Shown: positions 33,853 through 41,864, counted from the first letter of the stretch. The stretch: DNA of 64,000 bases from Rheinheimera hassiensis (GCF_022436675.1 NZ_JAKUJZ010000006.1:1-64000), one strand, 5' to 3'. Made by a program: numbers and translations. The notes: generated by a model from the sequence alone, not told the origin.

Positions 33853-34350
33853 TCAGCGCAGTATTGCGCTGATATCGCCAAGCTCACCGTCGGCGGCTAT
33901 TTCAATAACGGCATTCTTCGCTGGCAGGGTAAATTCATGTTTTGCCAGGCTACGGCCCCCCTGTTCGCGGGCGGCTTCAACGAAAAGCGTATACTTACCG
34001 GCAGGCAGGGCGCCGCCGTCATCATTGTTACCATCCCAGTGCAAGGTGTAGCTGCCAGGTTTCTGCGTGGCACCGCTTACAGCATCAACCAAAGCCGTAT
34101 TGCTGCGGCCAATTTTGCGCCAGAAACGGCGCAAATCTTTTAACCAGTCTGGTTTTTCTACCCAAAGGGCAATCAGTTTTACCGGCTGCTGCTGCGCATC
34201 TTCGACCCAAATAGCAACGTAAGGCCGGTGGTATTGGCTGGTTTCTATTGCCGGCAGCTCCAGCGTAATATCACTTTGTGCAGCCTGTAACGTAGCGTGC
34301 CCCAACAAGGCCGCAGCACATACACATAAACAAGCACCGGTTAACTTCAT
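33853..34350 (-). CDS. DUF2271-family periplasmic protein
   Basis: A 165-residue secreted protein read from ATG 34350, with a signal peptide ending near LQAAQ (about residue 24). The mature part has LPAIETSQYHRPYVAIWVED, LIALWVEKPDWLKDLRRFWR and TLHWDGNNDDGGALPAGKY, which together mark DUF2271 (a FlgD-Ig-like beta-sandwich). It sits between the PepSY and DUF4198 genes in the same direction, with gaps of about 30-40 bp. Known co-occurrence of these three families with siderophore receptors suggests a periplasmic role in metal acquisition; the function is unproven. Confidence 0.85.
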   Translation of the reverse strand: MKLTGACLCVCAAALLGHATLQAAQSDITLELPAIETSQYHRPYVAIWVEDAQQQPVKLIALWVEKPDWLKDLRRFWRKIGRSNTALVDAVSGATQKPGSYTLHWDGNNDDGGALPAGKYTLFVEAAREQGGRSLAKHEFTLPAKNAVIEIAADGELGDISAILR

Positions 34351-34382
34351 AATATTCCCTCTGCAATACGCCAACACCGGCG

Positions 34383-35012
34383 CTAATGTAATGACAAGAT
34401 ATACGCAAACAAACTGATAAAAATGCCCAGCATCGCCAGGATATTGCCAATGCTGCGCCGCGAGGCTTGCTTGAGCATCAGATAAAACCCGGTCAGAGCA
34501 AAAATAATGCAGGCAACCGCCGTAAGATCAATCAGTAGCAGCCAGCTAAGGCCGGCATTACGGCCTTTGTGCAAATCGTTCAGCAATGCCAGATAACCGT
34601 TAAACTCCAGGTCCAACTCGGCCGTGTTGGCGGCAAAGTCAACTACCACTGAGGCATACCCCGCCGGCCGCTTGAAATCCAGCTCCAACAGGCCGTCGTC
34701 AATATCAAACTGATAACTGAATACCGAAGCCTTCACCTGATGTTCATTGCGTAGCCAGTTCCTGAACTGCAAAGCAATAGCTTCTTGTTCGCTGTCTGAC
34801 TGGGGTAAGTCGACGTATTGCAAGGCGTCGGGTAACGGCAGCAGTTGCTGACGGCTGCTTTTGCCTGCAGTGCTGTACAGCAGATCCGGGTGGTTCAGGG
34901 TGATACCGGTAATGGCAAAAAACAGCAGCAATACCAACACTAACATCGAGCTGTAGCTGTGCAGTAACCGCATAAATTTTGCCAGCACAGGGCCACGACC
35001 ACGTTCTATCAT
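34383..35012 (-). CDS. PepSY-associated membrane protein
   Basis: A 209-residue inner-membrane protein. A first membrane helix (about 21-42, following MRLLHSYSSM) is followed by a periplasmic PepSY-like region and two C-terminal helices (about 155-178 and 187-207). HSYSSMLVLVLLLFFAITGITLNHPD is the hallmark of PepSY-TM proteins linked to iron-siderophore uptake and reduction. The open frame extends to 35099, but that part overlaps a promoter with a Fur-like box at 35043-35071, so ATG 35012 is preferred despite a weak Shine-Dalgarno. Confidence 0.75.
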   Translation of the reverse strand: MIERGRGPVLAKFMRLLHSYSSMLVLVLLLFFAITGITLNHPDLLYSTAGKSSRQQLLPLPDALQYVDLPQSDSEQEAIALQFRNWLRNEHQVKASVFSYQFDIDDGLLELDFKRPAGYASVVVDFAANTAELDLEFNGYLALLNDLHKGRNAGLSWLLLIDLTAVACIIFALTGFYLMLKQASRRSIGNILAMLGIFISLFAYILSLH

Positions 35013-35022
35013 TACAACACTA

Positions 35023-35041
35023 CCGGTAAAAAAGTTACCGG
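35023..35041 (-). promoter_or_regulatory. Leader hairpin of the PepSY unit
   Basis: CCGGTAA (35023-35029) pairs with TTACCGG (35035-35041) over a 5-nt loop, within the expected untranslated leader, just before the chosen start. Confidence 0.4.
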
Positions 35042-35042
35042 C

Positions 35043-35071
35043 ATAATACTGATAATAATTCGTATTTGCAA
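35043..35071 (-). promoter_or_regulatory. Fur-like regulated promoter of the PepSY-DUF2271-DUF4198 unit
   Basis: -35 TTGCAA (35071-35066), 17-bp spacer, -10 TATTAT (35048-35043). The spacer (35064-35050) reads TACGAATTATTATCA on the minus strand and matches the 7-1-7 Fur consensus TGATAATnATTATCA at 11 of 14 positions, with one half-site perfect. Confidence 0.55.
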
Positions 35072-35085
35072 TAAAAACCAAGGCG

Positions 35086-35112
35086 TAAAAAAGGCGCATC
35101 TAAGCGCCTTAA
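35086..35112 (-). terminator. folE terminator
   Basis: Stem AAGGCGC / GCGCCTT with a 6-nt loop, followed on the minus strand by TTTTTT. It separates folE from the PepSY promoter. Confidence 0.8.
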
Positions 35113-35139
35113 TATTGGTCAACGGTTTAACAAAATGCA

Positions 35140-35784
35140 TTAATAGCGCGCAAGAAACTCGGCGCGGGTGCGGCCATCATCTTTAAAAATACCGCCCAGT
35201 GCAGTGGTTTGCGTTTTGGAATTTACATCCATCACGCCACGCGATTTTACACAGTAATGCACAGCTTCCATCGTTACTGCTACATTGTTGGTTTGCAGCA
35301 AAGTTTGCAATGCCACCAAAACTTGTTGCGTTAAACGCTCCTGCACCTGAGGGCGCTGGGCAAAAAAGCGTACTATACGGTTAATTTTCGACAAGCCAAT
35401 AATGCGTTTTTCCGGAATATAGGCCACCGTCGCATAACCATCAATAGTGACAAAATGATGCTCACAGGTACTGGTAAAGCTGATGTCCTTTACCTTAACC
35501 ATTTCCTTTACCTGCATTTTATTGTCAATTAATGCAATTTTGGGAAAGTTGGCATAATTAAGGCCGCCAAAAATCTCATCAACATACATTTTGGCAATCC
35601 GGTGCGGCGTTTCGCTTAAGCTGTCATCGCGCAAATCCAGACCCAGCGTACTGACGACTTCTGCCATCAGGCTGTTTATCTTGTCGTACTTCTGATCGCG
35701 CGACAAACCATTGTCCAGCATCGGGGTTTCGAGCCCCAAAGCTTCTAACGCGCTTCTAACCAATACTGCTTCTTCTGATAACAT
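35140..35784 (-). CDS. folE: GTP cyclohydrolase I
   Basis: A 214-residue zinc enzyme converting GTP to dihydroneopterin triphosphate, the first step of folate synthesis. Zinc ligands C107 and H110 (in STCEHHF) and C178 (in VHYCVKSRG) are present. [13 protein letters not shown] and [14 protein letters not shown] are conserved family blocks. ATG 35784 is chosen; a longer frame upstream begins MTARIVG but has no homology. It is a single-gene unit with its own terminator. Confidence 0.95.
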   Translation of the reverse strand: MLSEEAVLVRSALEALGLETPMLDNGLSRDQKYDKINSLMAEVVSTLGLDLRDDSLSETPHRIAKMYVDEIFGGLNYANFPKIALIDNKMQVKEMVKVKDISFTSTCEHHFVTIDGYATVAYIPEKRIIGLSKINRIVRFFAQRPQVQERLTQQVLVALQTLLQTNNVAVTMEAVHYCVKSRGVMDVNSKTQTTALGGIFKDDGRTRAEFLARY

Positions 35785-35879
35785 AACTATATCCAAACCG
35801 GCTGTTAGACCAACAATACGTGCCGTCAAGGCCGATAGTTTAAGAGGAAAGTCATTTTTTTGCCATTTTTATGATCAGC

Positions 35880-35917
35880 AAAGCCCTGCGACAAAGAAAA
35901 CCGCAAGGCTTTAAACA
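35880..35917 (-). terminator. Possible terminator of the DUF2750 gene
   Basis: AAAGCCCTGCG and CGCAAGGCTTT form an imperfect 10-bp stem around an 11-nt loop just past the gene. There is no strong T-run. Confidence 0.4.
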
Positions 35918-35927
35918 GCAGAACGGC

Positions 35928-36281
35928 TTATTGCACCAGTGACAGGGCTTCAAGTAACTCGCGTGGTTCCACTTCCGGGCCGTTTAAACTTTCGTCCCAG
36001 TTAGTGCCAATTAACACACCATCGTCGTACATTTCTTTTAACCAACCATCGCAAAATACGTCCAGCGGAATGGCCTCTGGTTTGTACACTGCCCATTCTT
36101 CAGAGCAATGCGCTTTGGCTGATGCTTCATCTGACCAGAACGGCATTACGTCTGTGTCTTCAAATTCTACCGATTCAACTACCAGCAGATCTTCACCATC
36201 TGCTAATACATAAACCACACCATGGGTTTTAGCTTCTTCAACGAAACGCTGAAAACTTGGATCTTGCGCAAATTGACTCAT
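35928..36281 (-). CDS. Chromosomal DUF2750 protein
   Basis: A 117-residue acidic soluble protein with the DUF2750 pattern: helix FQRFVEEAKTHG, strand VVYVLADGED, the MPFWSDEASAKAHC block, IPLDVFCDGWLKEM, and a C-terminal GTNWDESLNG segment. ATG 36281 is preferred because GGTGG lies 8 nt upstream; GTG 36293 and ATG 36287 are in frame but badly spaced. The function is unknown. It is a distant relative of the cassette gene at 4228-4590 and is divergent from ettA. Confidence 0.85.
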   Translation of the reverse strand: MSQFAQDPSFQRFVEEAKTHGVVYVLADGEDLLVVESVEFEDTDVMPFWSDEASAKAHCSEEWAVYKPEAIPLDVFCDGWLKEMYDDGVLIGTNWDESLNGPEVEPRELLEALSLVQ

Positions 36282-36440
36282 ATTCATTTCCACCCGGGTA
36301 AAGTACTGGTTGCTATTAGACCAGAAAGCGCGGCGTAAAAGCGAGTTTTATCTTATACGCCCTGAGCGCGCCTTTCCCTGTCCGGTGAAAATAACGTACA
36401 ATTGCTGGCACTATTACCAGCAATGATAAGCAGATAAACC

Positions 36441-38102
36441 ATGGCTCAATATATCTACTCAATGCATCGTGTGTCGAAGGTGGTTCCACCTAAACGCACT
36501 ATTTTAAAAGACATTTCTTTATCTTTCTTTCCTGGCGCCAAAATTGGCGTACTGGGCTTAAACGGCTCGGGTAAATCTACCCTGCTACGGATTATGGCCG
36601 GAGTCGACAAAGAGTTTGAAGGCGAAGCCCGGCCACTGGCTGGCACTAAAATTGGTTACCTGCCGCAAGAACCGCAGTTGGATCCAAGCAAAACAGTGCG
36701 TGAGATTGTTGAAGAGGCCGTCAGCGACGTTAAAAATGCGCTGACCCGTTTAGACGAAGTTTACGCCGCCTATGCTGATGAAAACGCTGACTTTGATGCC
36801 CTGGCTCGTGAGCAAGGCGAGCTGGAAGCGTTAATTCAGGCCAAAGAAGGCCATAATCTGGACAATACGCTGGAGCGCGCCGCCGATGCACTGCGCCTGC
36901 CGCCGTGGGATGCCAAAATTGAGCATTTGTCTGGTGGTGAACGCCGCCGCGTGGCTATTTGCCGCTTACTATTAGAGCGCCCGGACATGCTGTTGCTGGA
37001 CGAACCGACCAACCACCTGGATGCCGAATCTGTTGCATGGCTGGAGCGCTTCCTGCACGATTACCCTGGCACAGTGGTCGCTATTACCCACGACCGTTAT
37101 TTCCTTGATAACGTTGCCGGCTGGATTTTAGAGCTGGACCGTGGTTACGGTATTCCGTGGGAAGGTAATTACTCGTCCTGGCTGGAACAAAAAGATGCCC
37201 GTTTGCAACAGGAAGAAAAATCTGAAAACGCCCGCCAACGCTCAATTAAGCAAGAGCTGGAGTGGGTGCGCACTAACCCTAAAGGCCGTCATGCTAAGAG
37301 TAAAGCGCGGATGGCCCGCTTTGAAGAGCTACAGAGCCAGGAATTTCAAAAGCGTAACGAAACTAACGAGCTGTTTATTCCGCCAGGGCCGCGTCTGGGC
37401 GACAAAGTGCTGGAAGTTAACCACCTGCGTAAATCTTTTGGCGATCGTTTATTAATCGAAGATTTAAGCTTTAGCATCCCCAAAGGCGCCATCGTTGGCA
37501 TTATCGGCCCGAACGGCGCCGGTAAATCTACACTGTTTAAAATGATCAGTGGTGCAGAGCAGGCCGACTCCGGCGACATCAGCGTCGGTGATACGGTACA
37601 ATTGGCCAGTGTTGATCAGTTCCGCGACAGCATGAACCCGAAAAACACCGTATGGCAGGAAATTTCCAACGGCCAGGATATGCTGCAAATTGGCAGTTTC
37701 CAGATCCCGAGCAGGGCTTATGTTGGCCGCTTTAACTTCAAAGGTAATGACCAGCAGAAATTTATCGGCGAGCTATCGGGCGGTGAACGTAACCGCGTGC
37801 ATTTAGCCGCGCTGTTAAAAGCCGGTGGGAACATGTTGTTACTGGATGAGCCTACCAACGATCTGGACGTAGAAACGCTGCGCGCGCTGGAAAATGCTCT
37901 GCTCGATTTCCCTGGCTGCGCTATGGTGATTTCGCACGACCGTTGGTTCCTTGACCGTATCGCCACGCATATTCTGGATTACCGTGATGAGGGCAAGGTG
38001 AATTTCTTTGAGGGCAACTACTCAGATTATGAAACCTGGTTAAAAGCCACCTATGGTGCAGATGCGCTGGAACCACACCGGATTAAATACAAAAAAATCT
38101 GA
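36441..38102 (+). CDS. ettA: Energy-dependent translational throttle protein EttA
   Basis: A 553-residue ABC-F protein that binds the ribosomal E site and gates entry into elongation according to the ATP/ADP ratio. There are two ABC domains: Walker A GLNGSGKST (about 39-47) and GPNGAGKST (about 356-364), signatures LSGGERRRVA and LSGGERNRVH, and Walker B LLLDEPTNHLD and LLLDEPTNDLD. The arm and linker regions between them match EttA. The length equals that of the E. coli protein (555) within two residues. It has a strong terminator. Confidence 0.97.
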   Translation: MAQYIYSMHRVSKVVPPKRTILKDISLSFFPGAKIGVLGLNGSGKSTLLRIMAGVDKEFEGEARPLAGTKIGYLPQEPQLDPSKTVREIVEEAVSDVKNALTRLDEVYAAYADENADFDALAREQGELEALIQAKEGHNLDNTLERAADALRLPPWDAKIEHLSGGERRRVAICRLLLERPDMLLLDEPTNHLDAESVAWLERFLHDYPGTVVAITHDRYFLDNVAGWILELDRGYGIPWEGNYSSWLEQKDARLQQEEKSENARQRSIKQELEWVRTNPKGRHAKSKARMARFEELQSQEFQKRNETNELFIPPGPRLGDKVLEVNHLRKSFGDRLLIEDLSFSIPKGAIVGIIGPNGAGKSTLFKMISGAEQADSGDISVGDTVQLASVDQFRDSMNPKNTVWQEISNGQDMLQIGSFQIPSRAYVGRFNFKGNDQQKFIGELSGGERNRVHLAALLKAGGNMLLLDEPTNDLDVETLRALENALLDFPGCAMVISHDRWFLDRIATHILDYRDEGKVNFFEGNYSDYETWLKATYGADALEPHRIKYKKI

Positions 38103-38110
38103 TGCTTTGT

Positions 38111-38138
38111 AACGCCCGCCAAACAGCGGGCGTTTTTT
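38111..38138. terminator. Bidirectional terminator after ettA
   Basis: Stem AACGCCCGC / GCGGGCGTT, loop CAAACA, T-run on the plus side; it abuts the end of the convergent binding-protein gene. Confidence 0.9.
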
Positions 38139-38889
38139 ATTGCAGCGGATGATAGGTCGATGACATGACCTGTTGATAAAGCGCAGTCGCAGCCACCTTG
38201 TGATGCGCCTGCTTTAGCCTTGTTACCAGCTCAGCCGATGTTTGTATATTGGCAGCCAGCCAGGTTTGCTGTGCCAATTCAGGAATCGCATAAACAAAAC
38301 GGATGTACTCTTGCGGCAATTTCAGACTGGCCGCCATATCAGCCAGTGCTGCGGGATCATCAATAACTAAATCAACCTTGCCATTAATCAATAATTGCCA
38401 CGATTCAGTAATATCGGCAGCCAGCACCAATTGCTGCCCTATAGCAAAGCCATTGTTCATTAAAAAGTTGGCAGATAAATCATCGCGCTGAACGGCAATA
38501 GTTAATGTCTTAGCATCCTGCAGCCTTTCAATTGTAATATCGGTACGATGGCTTAGTGCAACAAAGCCAAAATGATATGCCGCAACAGTTCCGATCCAGT
38601 GAAACTCGGCCTCACGCTGTGCCGTGCGGGCCATATTGTAAATAAGTACATTGGGCCGGCTTCTGGCAATACGTAGTGAACGTGCCCAGGGATACATTTC
38701 AATCTGTGTTTCCAATTTGGCTTCTGTTAAAACCGCCTTTACCAGTGCAGTGCTAAGCCCCGCTACTTCTCCGTTCTGCATCGTCTGATGCGGTGGCGAC
38801 AGCTCGGTAACAACCCGCAATGGTGTAGCCGCGAAGATGGCACCATTTATACAGAACAGCAGCATAAAACAAAGACTTACTTTAACCAC
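38137..38889 (-). CDS. Periplasmic solute-binding protein (SBP_bac_3-like)
   Basis: A 250-residue secreted protein from GTG 38889, which has GAGAG 7 nt upstream and yields a compact signal peptide ending IFAAT. The longer ATG frame would put about 27 odd residues before the signal. The mature part has RVVTELSPPHQTMQNGEVAGLS and LETQIEMYPWARSLRIARSRP, typical of family 3 binding proteins that occur without transporter genes in Alteromonadales. The ligand is unknown and there is no permease beside it. A related orphan lies at 55058-55924. Confidence 0.8.
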   Translation of the reverse strand: MVKVSLCFMLLFCINGAIFAATPLRVVTELSPPHQTMQNGEVAGLSTALVKAVLTEAKLETQIEMYPWARSLRIARSRPNVLIYNMARTAQREAEFHWIGTVAAYHFGFVALSHRTDITIERLQDAKTLTIAVQRDDLSANFLMNNGFAIGQQLVLAADITESWQLLINGKVDLVIDDPAALADMAASLKLPQEYIRFVYAIPELAQQTWLAANIQTSAELVTRLKQAHHKVAATALYQQVMSSTYHPLQ

Positions 38890-39150
38890 TTTAACGCTCT
38901 CAGGGGCATGTCTGCATAATAGCCTATTGCTTTTTGATGCCAAGCACCAGAGTGGCCGATAAAAAACCAACTAATTTTTAGTCAATTTCACCAGATCAAG
39001 TTGGTGACATTTTAAAAACTCAAATACAGAGCAAAAAGAAATAAGCCAAAAAACAATATAAATCAATAAGATAATTTAATACAAAATTCTGGCATGCTGT
39101 TTGTAACAGTAAGAGTGTTGTTAACCCTAACCAAAGACAAAAAGGACGAA

Positions 39151-39411
39151 ATGATGAAAACGTTAACTGCTCTTACCCTGGCTACTGTTATTACACTAGG
39201 TTTTGCTGCACCGGCTCAGGCCAACAATATTACTGATAGCTTAACTGAGACTGTTACTAACCAGCTTGCAGAACTGGCGGGCAATATTAAACAGCAGGCA
39301 AAAGCATCACTGGAAAAAACCGCAACAGAACTGTTTTTTGCAACCGGCACTGAACAAGCTGAGCGGTACGTTGTTAAAGCAGCCGAGCAGACACCTGCCA
39401 GCAAAAAATAA
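39151..39411 (+). CDS. Small secreted protein of unknown function
   Basis: An 86-residue protein with a signal peptide (MMKTLTALTLATVITLGF, cleavage likely after AQA near residue 24). The mature part is helical and amphipathic, with NQLAELAGNIKQQAKASLEK and a C-terminal Ala/Lys-rich tail. AAAGGA lies upstream of the ATG pair at 39151/39154; the first is given. No family is recognised. It stands alone in an AT-rich stretch and converges with the glyoxalase-fold gene. Confidence 0.7.
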   Translation: MMKTLTALTLATVITLGFAAPAQANNITDSLTETVTNQLAELAGNIKQQAKASLEKTATELFFATGTEQAERYVVKAAEQTPASKK

Positions 39412-39420
39412 GGCCGTCTT

Positions 39421-39447
39421 ATGCAGTTAAGAAATATGCAGTTAAGT
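39421..39447. repeat. Two direct copies of ATGCAGTTAAG
   Basis: An 11-bp direct repeat, ATGCAGTTAAG, with a 16-bp period, just after the stop of the small secreted gene. No function is apparent. Confidence 0.5.
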
Positions 39448-39454
39448 ACTGAGA

Positions 39455-39484
39455 CCGCTTACGCCAGTTGTATAGCGTAAGCGG
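39455..39484. terminator. Hairpin between convergent genes
   Basis: Perfect 10-bp stem CCGCTTACGC / GCGTAAGCGG with a 10-nt loop, between 39411 (+) and 39492 (-). There is no T-run, so termination is only likely by position. Confidence 0.5.
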
Positions 39485-39491
39485 CAAGATA

Positions 39492-39845
39492 TTACTGCTC
39501 TGACCACACTGCTAACTCATTGCCATTTGGATCGGCAAAATGAAAACGGCGCCCGCCGGGAAAAGTAAATACAGGCTTAACGATAGTACCGCCAGCGGCA
39601 ATTACCTTAGCTTCTGTCTGCTGCAAGTCTTTACTGTACAGCACGACCAGCGCAGCACCGGTTGCCACGGTGGATTGTTTTGCTGAACGGTAAAAGCCGC
39701 CATCCAGGCCTGAATTAGCAAAAGCTACATAATCCGGCCCATAATCAGCAAACACCCAGCCAAAAACCTGCCCGTAAAACTGCTTTGCTGCCGCTAAATT
39801 ATTTGCCGGAAGCTCTACATAATTAATTTTTTCATGCCCACTCAT
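39492..39845 (-). CDS. VOC/glyoxalase-fold protein
   Basis: A 117-residue protein of the vicinal-oxygen-chelate superfamily. The paired beta-alpha-beta-beta-beta units begin INYVELPANNLAAAKQFYGQ and VVLYSKDLQQTEAKVIAAG, and the C-terminal FHFADPNGNELAVW carries the expected metal-ligand glutamate. It could be a lyase, dioxygenase-like or bleomycin-resistance-like protein; sequence alone does not decide. The start is ATG 39845. It is monocistronic. Confidence 0.85.
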   Translation of the reverse strand: MSGHEKINYVELPANNLAAAKQFYGQVFGWVFADYGPDYVAFANSGLDGGFYRSAKQSTVATGAALVVLYSKDLQQTEAKVIAAGGTIVKPVFTFPGGRRFHFADPNGNELAVWSEQ

Positions 39846-39921
39846 TGTTTAAGCTCCCAGTTCTCACCCATTTATACATTAATGTAATGCAAGCCATAAG
39901 CGCTAACAAGATACCAGAAAC

Positions 39922-39958
39922 AGAAAAGCCACGCGGGTTGGGGTCGCGTGGCTTTTCT
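39922..39958. terminator. Strong bidirectional terminator
   Basis: A perfect 14-bp stem AGAAAAGCCACGCG / CGCGTGGCTTTTCT with a 9-nt loop. It lies 19 bp beyond the stop of the 50-residue ORF on the minus strand, whose transcript it would end. Confidence 0.85.
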
Positions 39959-39976
39959 GCTGTAAAACAGCCTGGT

Positions 39977-40129
39977 TTATTTATTTCTTACCAGCGAGCT
40001 GGTGTTGAGAGCCTGGCCCATTTTCGCCAGCAAGTAGTTAATACGGCGAATAAGCAAAGCACGGCCAACTGCATTGCTACGCTTACCAGTAACGTTATGT
40101 TTATCTGCTGCAGTACTTAATGTTGTCAT
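39977..40129 (-). CDS. 50-residue basic small protein
   Basis: A 50-codon ORF from ATG 40129 to TAA 39977-39979. GAGG is 7 nt upstream of the start, a near-ideal ribosome-binding site, and a 14-bp perfect terminator follows the stop. The peptide begins MTTLSTAADKHNVTGKRS, is strongly basic, and has a central amphipathic helix (GRALLIRRINYLLAKMGQAL) and the end SSLVRNK. It has no signal peptide. The complete gene architecture argues that it is expressed. I recognise no family; binding to a nucleic acid, membrane or ribosome is possible for such a basic amphipathic peptide. Confidence 0.65.
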   Translation of the reverse strand: MTTLSTAADKHNVTGKRSNAVGRALLIRRINYLLAKMGQALNTSSLVRNK

Positions 40130-40554
40130 GCTTCACCTCTGTATTTAGCTTTGCCTATATGCTGCACATTATGCCGACTTTTTGCACAAGCGACGAACGA
40201 GATAAATTGCAGCAAAGGCATTAGTAAAACTAATGCCTAAATAAATCAAAATTCATTGTATGTTCAAAAAAATGTCACTGAATGAAAAGCCAAAAAATCT
40301 TACCCATAGTTTTTATGCATATAAAATAGCAAACTATGCACTAAGGTTACGCCATAAACCTTAACCATGTTAGGCCGATAAGGCTTTAGCCAGAATAGCC
40401 ACCGTATACCTTTGCTTAGTTATTCTAATCAAAAATTACGTCGCCAAAGCTGACAGATGCGAAAACTCGGCTTTTTAGGGTTTCTAGTAGGCTGAGGCTT
40501 TGTTATATGCTAAATTAGTTGCGAAAGGTTCTCATTTACATTTTGGAGTTTAGT
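40130..40554. other. Gene-free intergenic region
   Basis: About 425 bp, AT-rich, with no ORF that I can support. It should hold the promoter of the 50-residue ORF (minus; a CATAAT hexamer lies near 40172) and the leader of the DUF6746-like gene. A weak hairpin (AGCTGA pairing TCGGCT) followed by TTTTT lies near 40448-40480; it could be a short terminator or attenuator. No riboswitch class is recognised. Confidence 0.4.
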
Positions 40555-40926
40555 ATGAAAAAACTTTTATCTGCAACATTTGTCGCTGCTGCTCTGTTAA
40601 GTTCTGCGCTGGTTCAGGCCGATGAGCGGCCAGATCATTATAAAGGTAAGCCTTCAGATACACTGGAACAAGCTGTAGCCAACTTCAGTGAATATAATCA
40701 AAAACTAAAAACCGTATTGGCAGGAGAGCTGACACCACTTGCCATGGTAGAAATTCACGAACTGACCTACACCATCGAAGTAGCGCTGGAAAAAATTCAT
40801 GCTGAAACCGGCAAATTAAAAGACGTACTGGAAGAGGTACACGTTGCTTCTGAACATATGGATACAGCAACGGCTCAAGATCGCGGCGATGCCTATATTA
40901 AAGCAGCTCAAACACTGGTGAAGTAA
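40555..40926 (+). CDS. DUF6746-like small secreted protein
   Basis: A 123-residue periplasmic protein with a signal peptide (MKKLLSATFVAAALLSSALVQA, cleavage before DERPD). The mature protein begins DERPDHYKGKPSDTLEQAVANFSEYN and is otherwise helical, a pattern I associate with DUF6746. The function is unknown. GGAG precedes ATG 40555 with good spacing; the frame begins further upstream, but the signal peptide fixes the start. It has its own terminator. Confidence 0.75.
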   Translation: MKKLLSATFVAAALLSSALVQADERPDHYKGKPSDTLEQAVANFSEYNQKLKTVLAGELTPLAMVEIHELTYTIEVALEKIHAETGKLKDVLEEVHVASEHMDTATAQDRGDAYIKAAQTLVK

Positions 40927-40935
40927 TTAAATAGC

Positions 40936-40960
40936 AAGCCCGGTTAATCCGGGCTTTATG
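40936..40960. terminator. Terminator, DUF6746 gene / H-NS-like gene
   Basis: Stem AAGCCCGG / CCGGGCTT with loop TTAAT between convergent genes. Confidence 0.8.
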
Positions 40961-40975
40961 CTTTAAAACGCTTGA

Positions 40976-41506
40976 TTATTTTTTGGTAAGAATTTCTTCA
41001 GCATTAGCTGCTGCCCATTCATTCCACGCATCTACTTTAGCATTAAAATTTTCTACCGCTTGCGCTGTTGCATCAGCAATTAAACCATCAATTTGCTTAG
41101 CGTATTTCTTATCAACGTTAGTTACAGGAACTACGTCGATACCGCGCTCCTGCAGGCCTTTCTTCATGGTATGAGTACGCAACAGCTGTAGCTGGCCGTT
41201 CTCAACATAAAAATACTGGCTGTCTTTATTGATAGTTTTGAACTTAGGTTTGGTAGGACGCTTATCCGCTTTAGCCGGACTATCCTGCGTATCTGTGCTG
41301 ATTAAATCATTATTTAATTTGTAGCCCAGTTGCTCCATCGTAAAGCCCTGAGCTTTAGCGAACTGTTCTAATTGAGTGATTAGCTCAACTTCTACCTGAC
41401 GCTCAGCTAACACTGCATTCAGAGTTTCAATAACGTCGGTCAGTTTAACCAGTGTCAGTTCTTTTGCTGCTTTCTTTAGTTCACGTTTATCTAATAAAAT
41501 TGACAT
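40976..41506 (-). CDS. H-NS-family-like protein with divergent DNA-binding part
   Basis: A 176-residue protein from ATG 41506 (AAGGAG six nt upstream). Residues 1-60 (ELKKAAKELTLVKLTDVIET, LAERQVEVELITQLEQFAKA, QGFTMEQLGYKL) follow the H-NS dimerisation helices and the QGF linker motif. After a charged linker the segment KFKTINKDSQYFYVENGQLQ followed by HTMKKGLQERGI parallels the H-NS C-terminal domain, but the minor-groove QGR/AT-hook-like loop is missing. An extra helical tail of about 50 residues follows. It could be a nucleoid protein with altered specificity or an H-NS modulator. Confidence 0.65.
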   Translation of the reverse strand: MSILLDKRELKKAAKELTLVKLTDVIETLNAVLAERQVEVELITQLEQFAKAQGFTMEQLGYKLNNDLISTDTQDSPAKADKRPTKPKFKTINKDSQYFYVENGQLQLLRTHTMKKGLQERGIDVVPVTNVDKKYAKQIDGLIADATAQAVENFNAKVDAWNEWAAANAEEILTKK

Positions 41507-41864
41507 TGCCATCTCCTTTAATAATTTATCGCCAAAGGATAAGCAATTTATCTAATAAAATAAAGATATAAAAAACACTTAAACAACAAAAACAATATCA
41601 TTCATTCAGCTTCAGTTAAGATTAAATCAATATTGTCCAATTTTTGTTCCATTAACAGGGTTTGTTGCTTTGATTATACATTCAATTTAAGCATATTTTC
41701 TATATTTTCTATATTTTCGCTATGAAGATTAAACTTGCTCGCCGTAATTCCAGTGCCTGAGGTGTTGCTAAAGGGAAGGTATAGCAGCACTTAACTGACA
41801 ACAGTGCTGCTATATTTGGCCATTGCTAAAGCGAATATGCCGAATCAGCTAATAACGTATAGCC
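41507..41864. other. AT-rich gene-free region between H-NS-like gene and manC
   Basis: About 358 bp with no ORF. The first 200 bp are very AT-rich and include three tandem copies of TATATTTTC-like sequence at about 41695-41720. A hairpin near the manC end is listed separately. Such curved AT-rich DNA upstream of an H-NS-like gene may serve autoregulation. Confidence 0.5.
41780..41814. terminator. Hairpin downstream of manC
   Basis: A perfect 12-bp stem TATAGCAGCACT / AGTGCTGCTATA with an 11-nt loop, about 50 bp past the manC stop. No T-run on the minus strand, so it may be a stabilising or factor-assisted terminator. Confidence 0.55.

Noticed and set aside
39845..40120. Plus-strand 91-residue ORF
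   Set aside because: It runs through a strong terminator and opposite a minus-strand ORF with good signals; its composition is not protein-like.
40440..40480. Possible riboswitch or attenuator before the DUF6746-like gene
   Set aside because: Only a 6-bp stem with a G-T pair and five Ts was seen; no conserved riboswitch core (c-di-GMP, glycine, cobalamin, TPP, FMN) could be matched.
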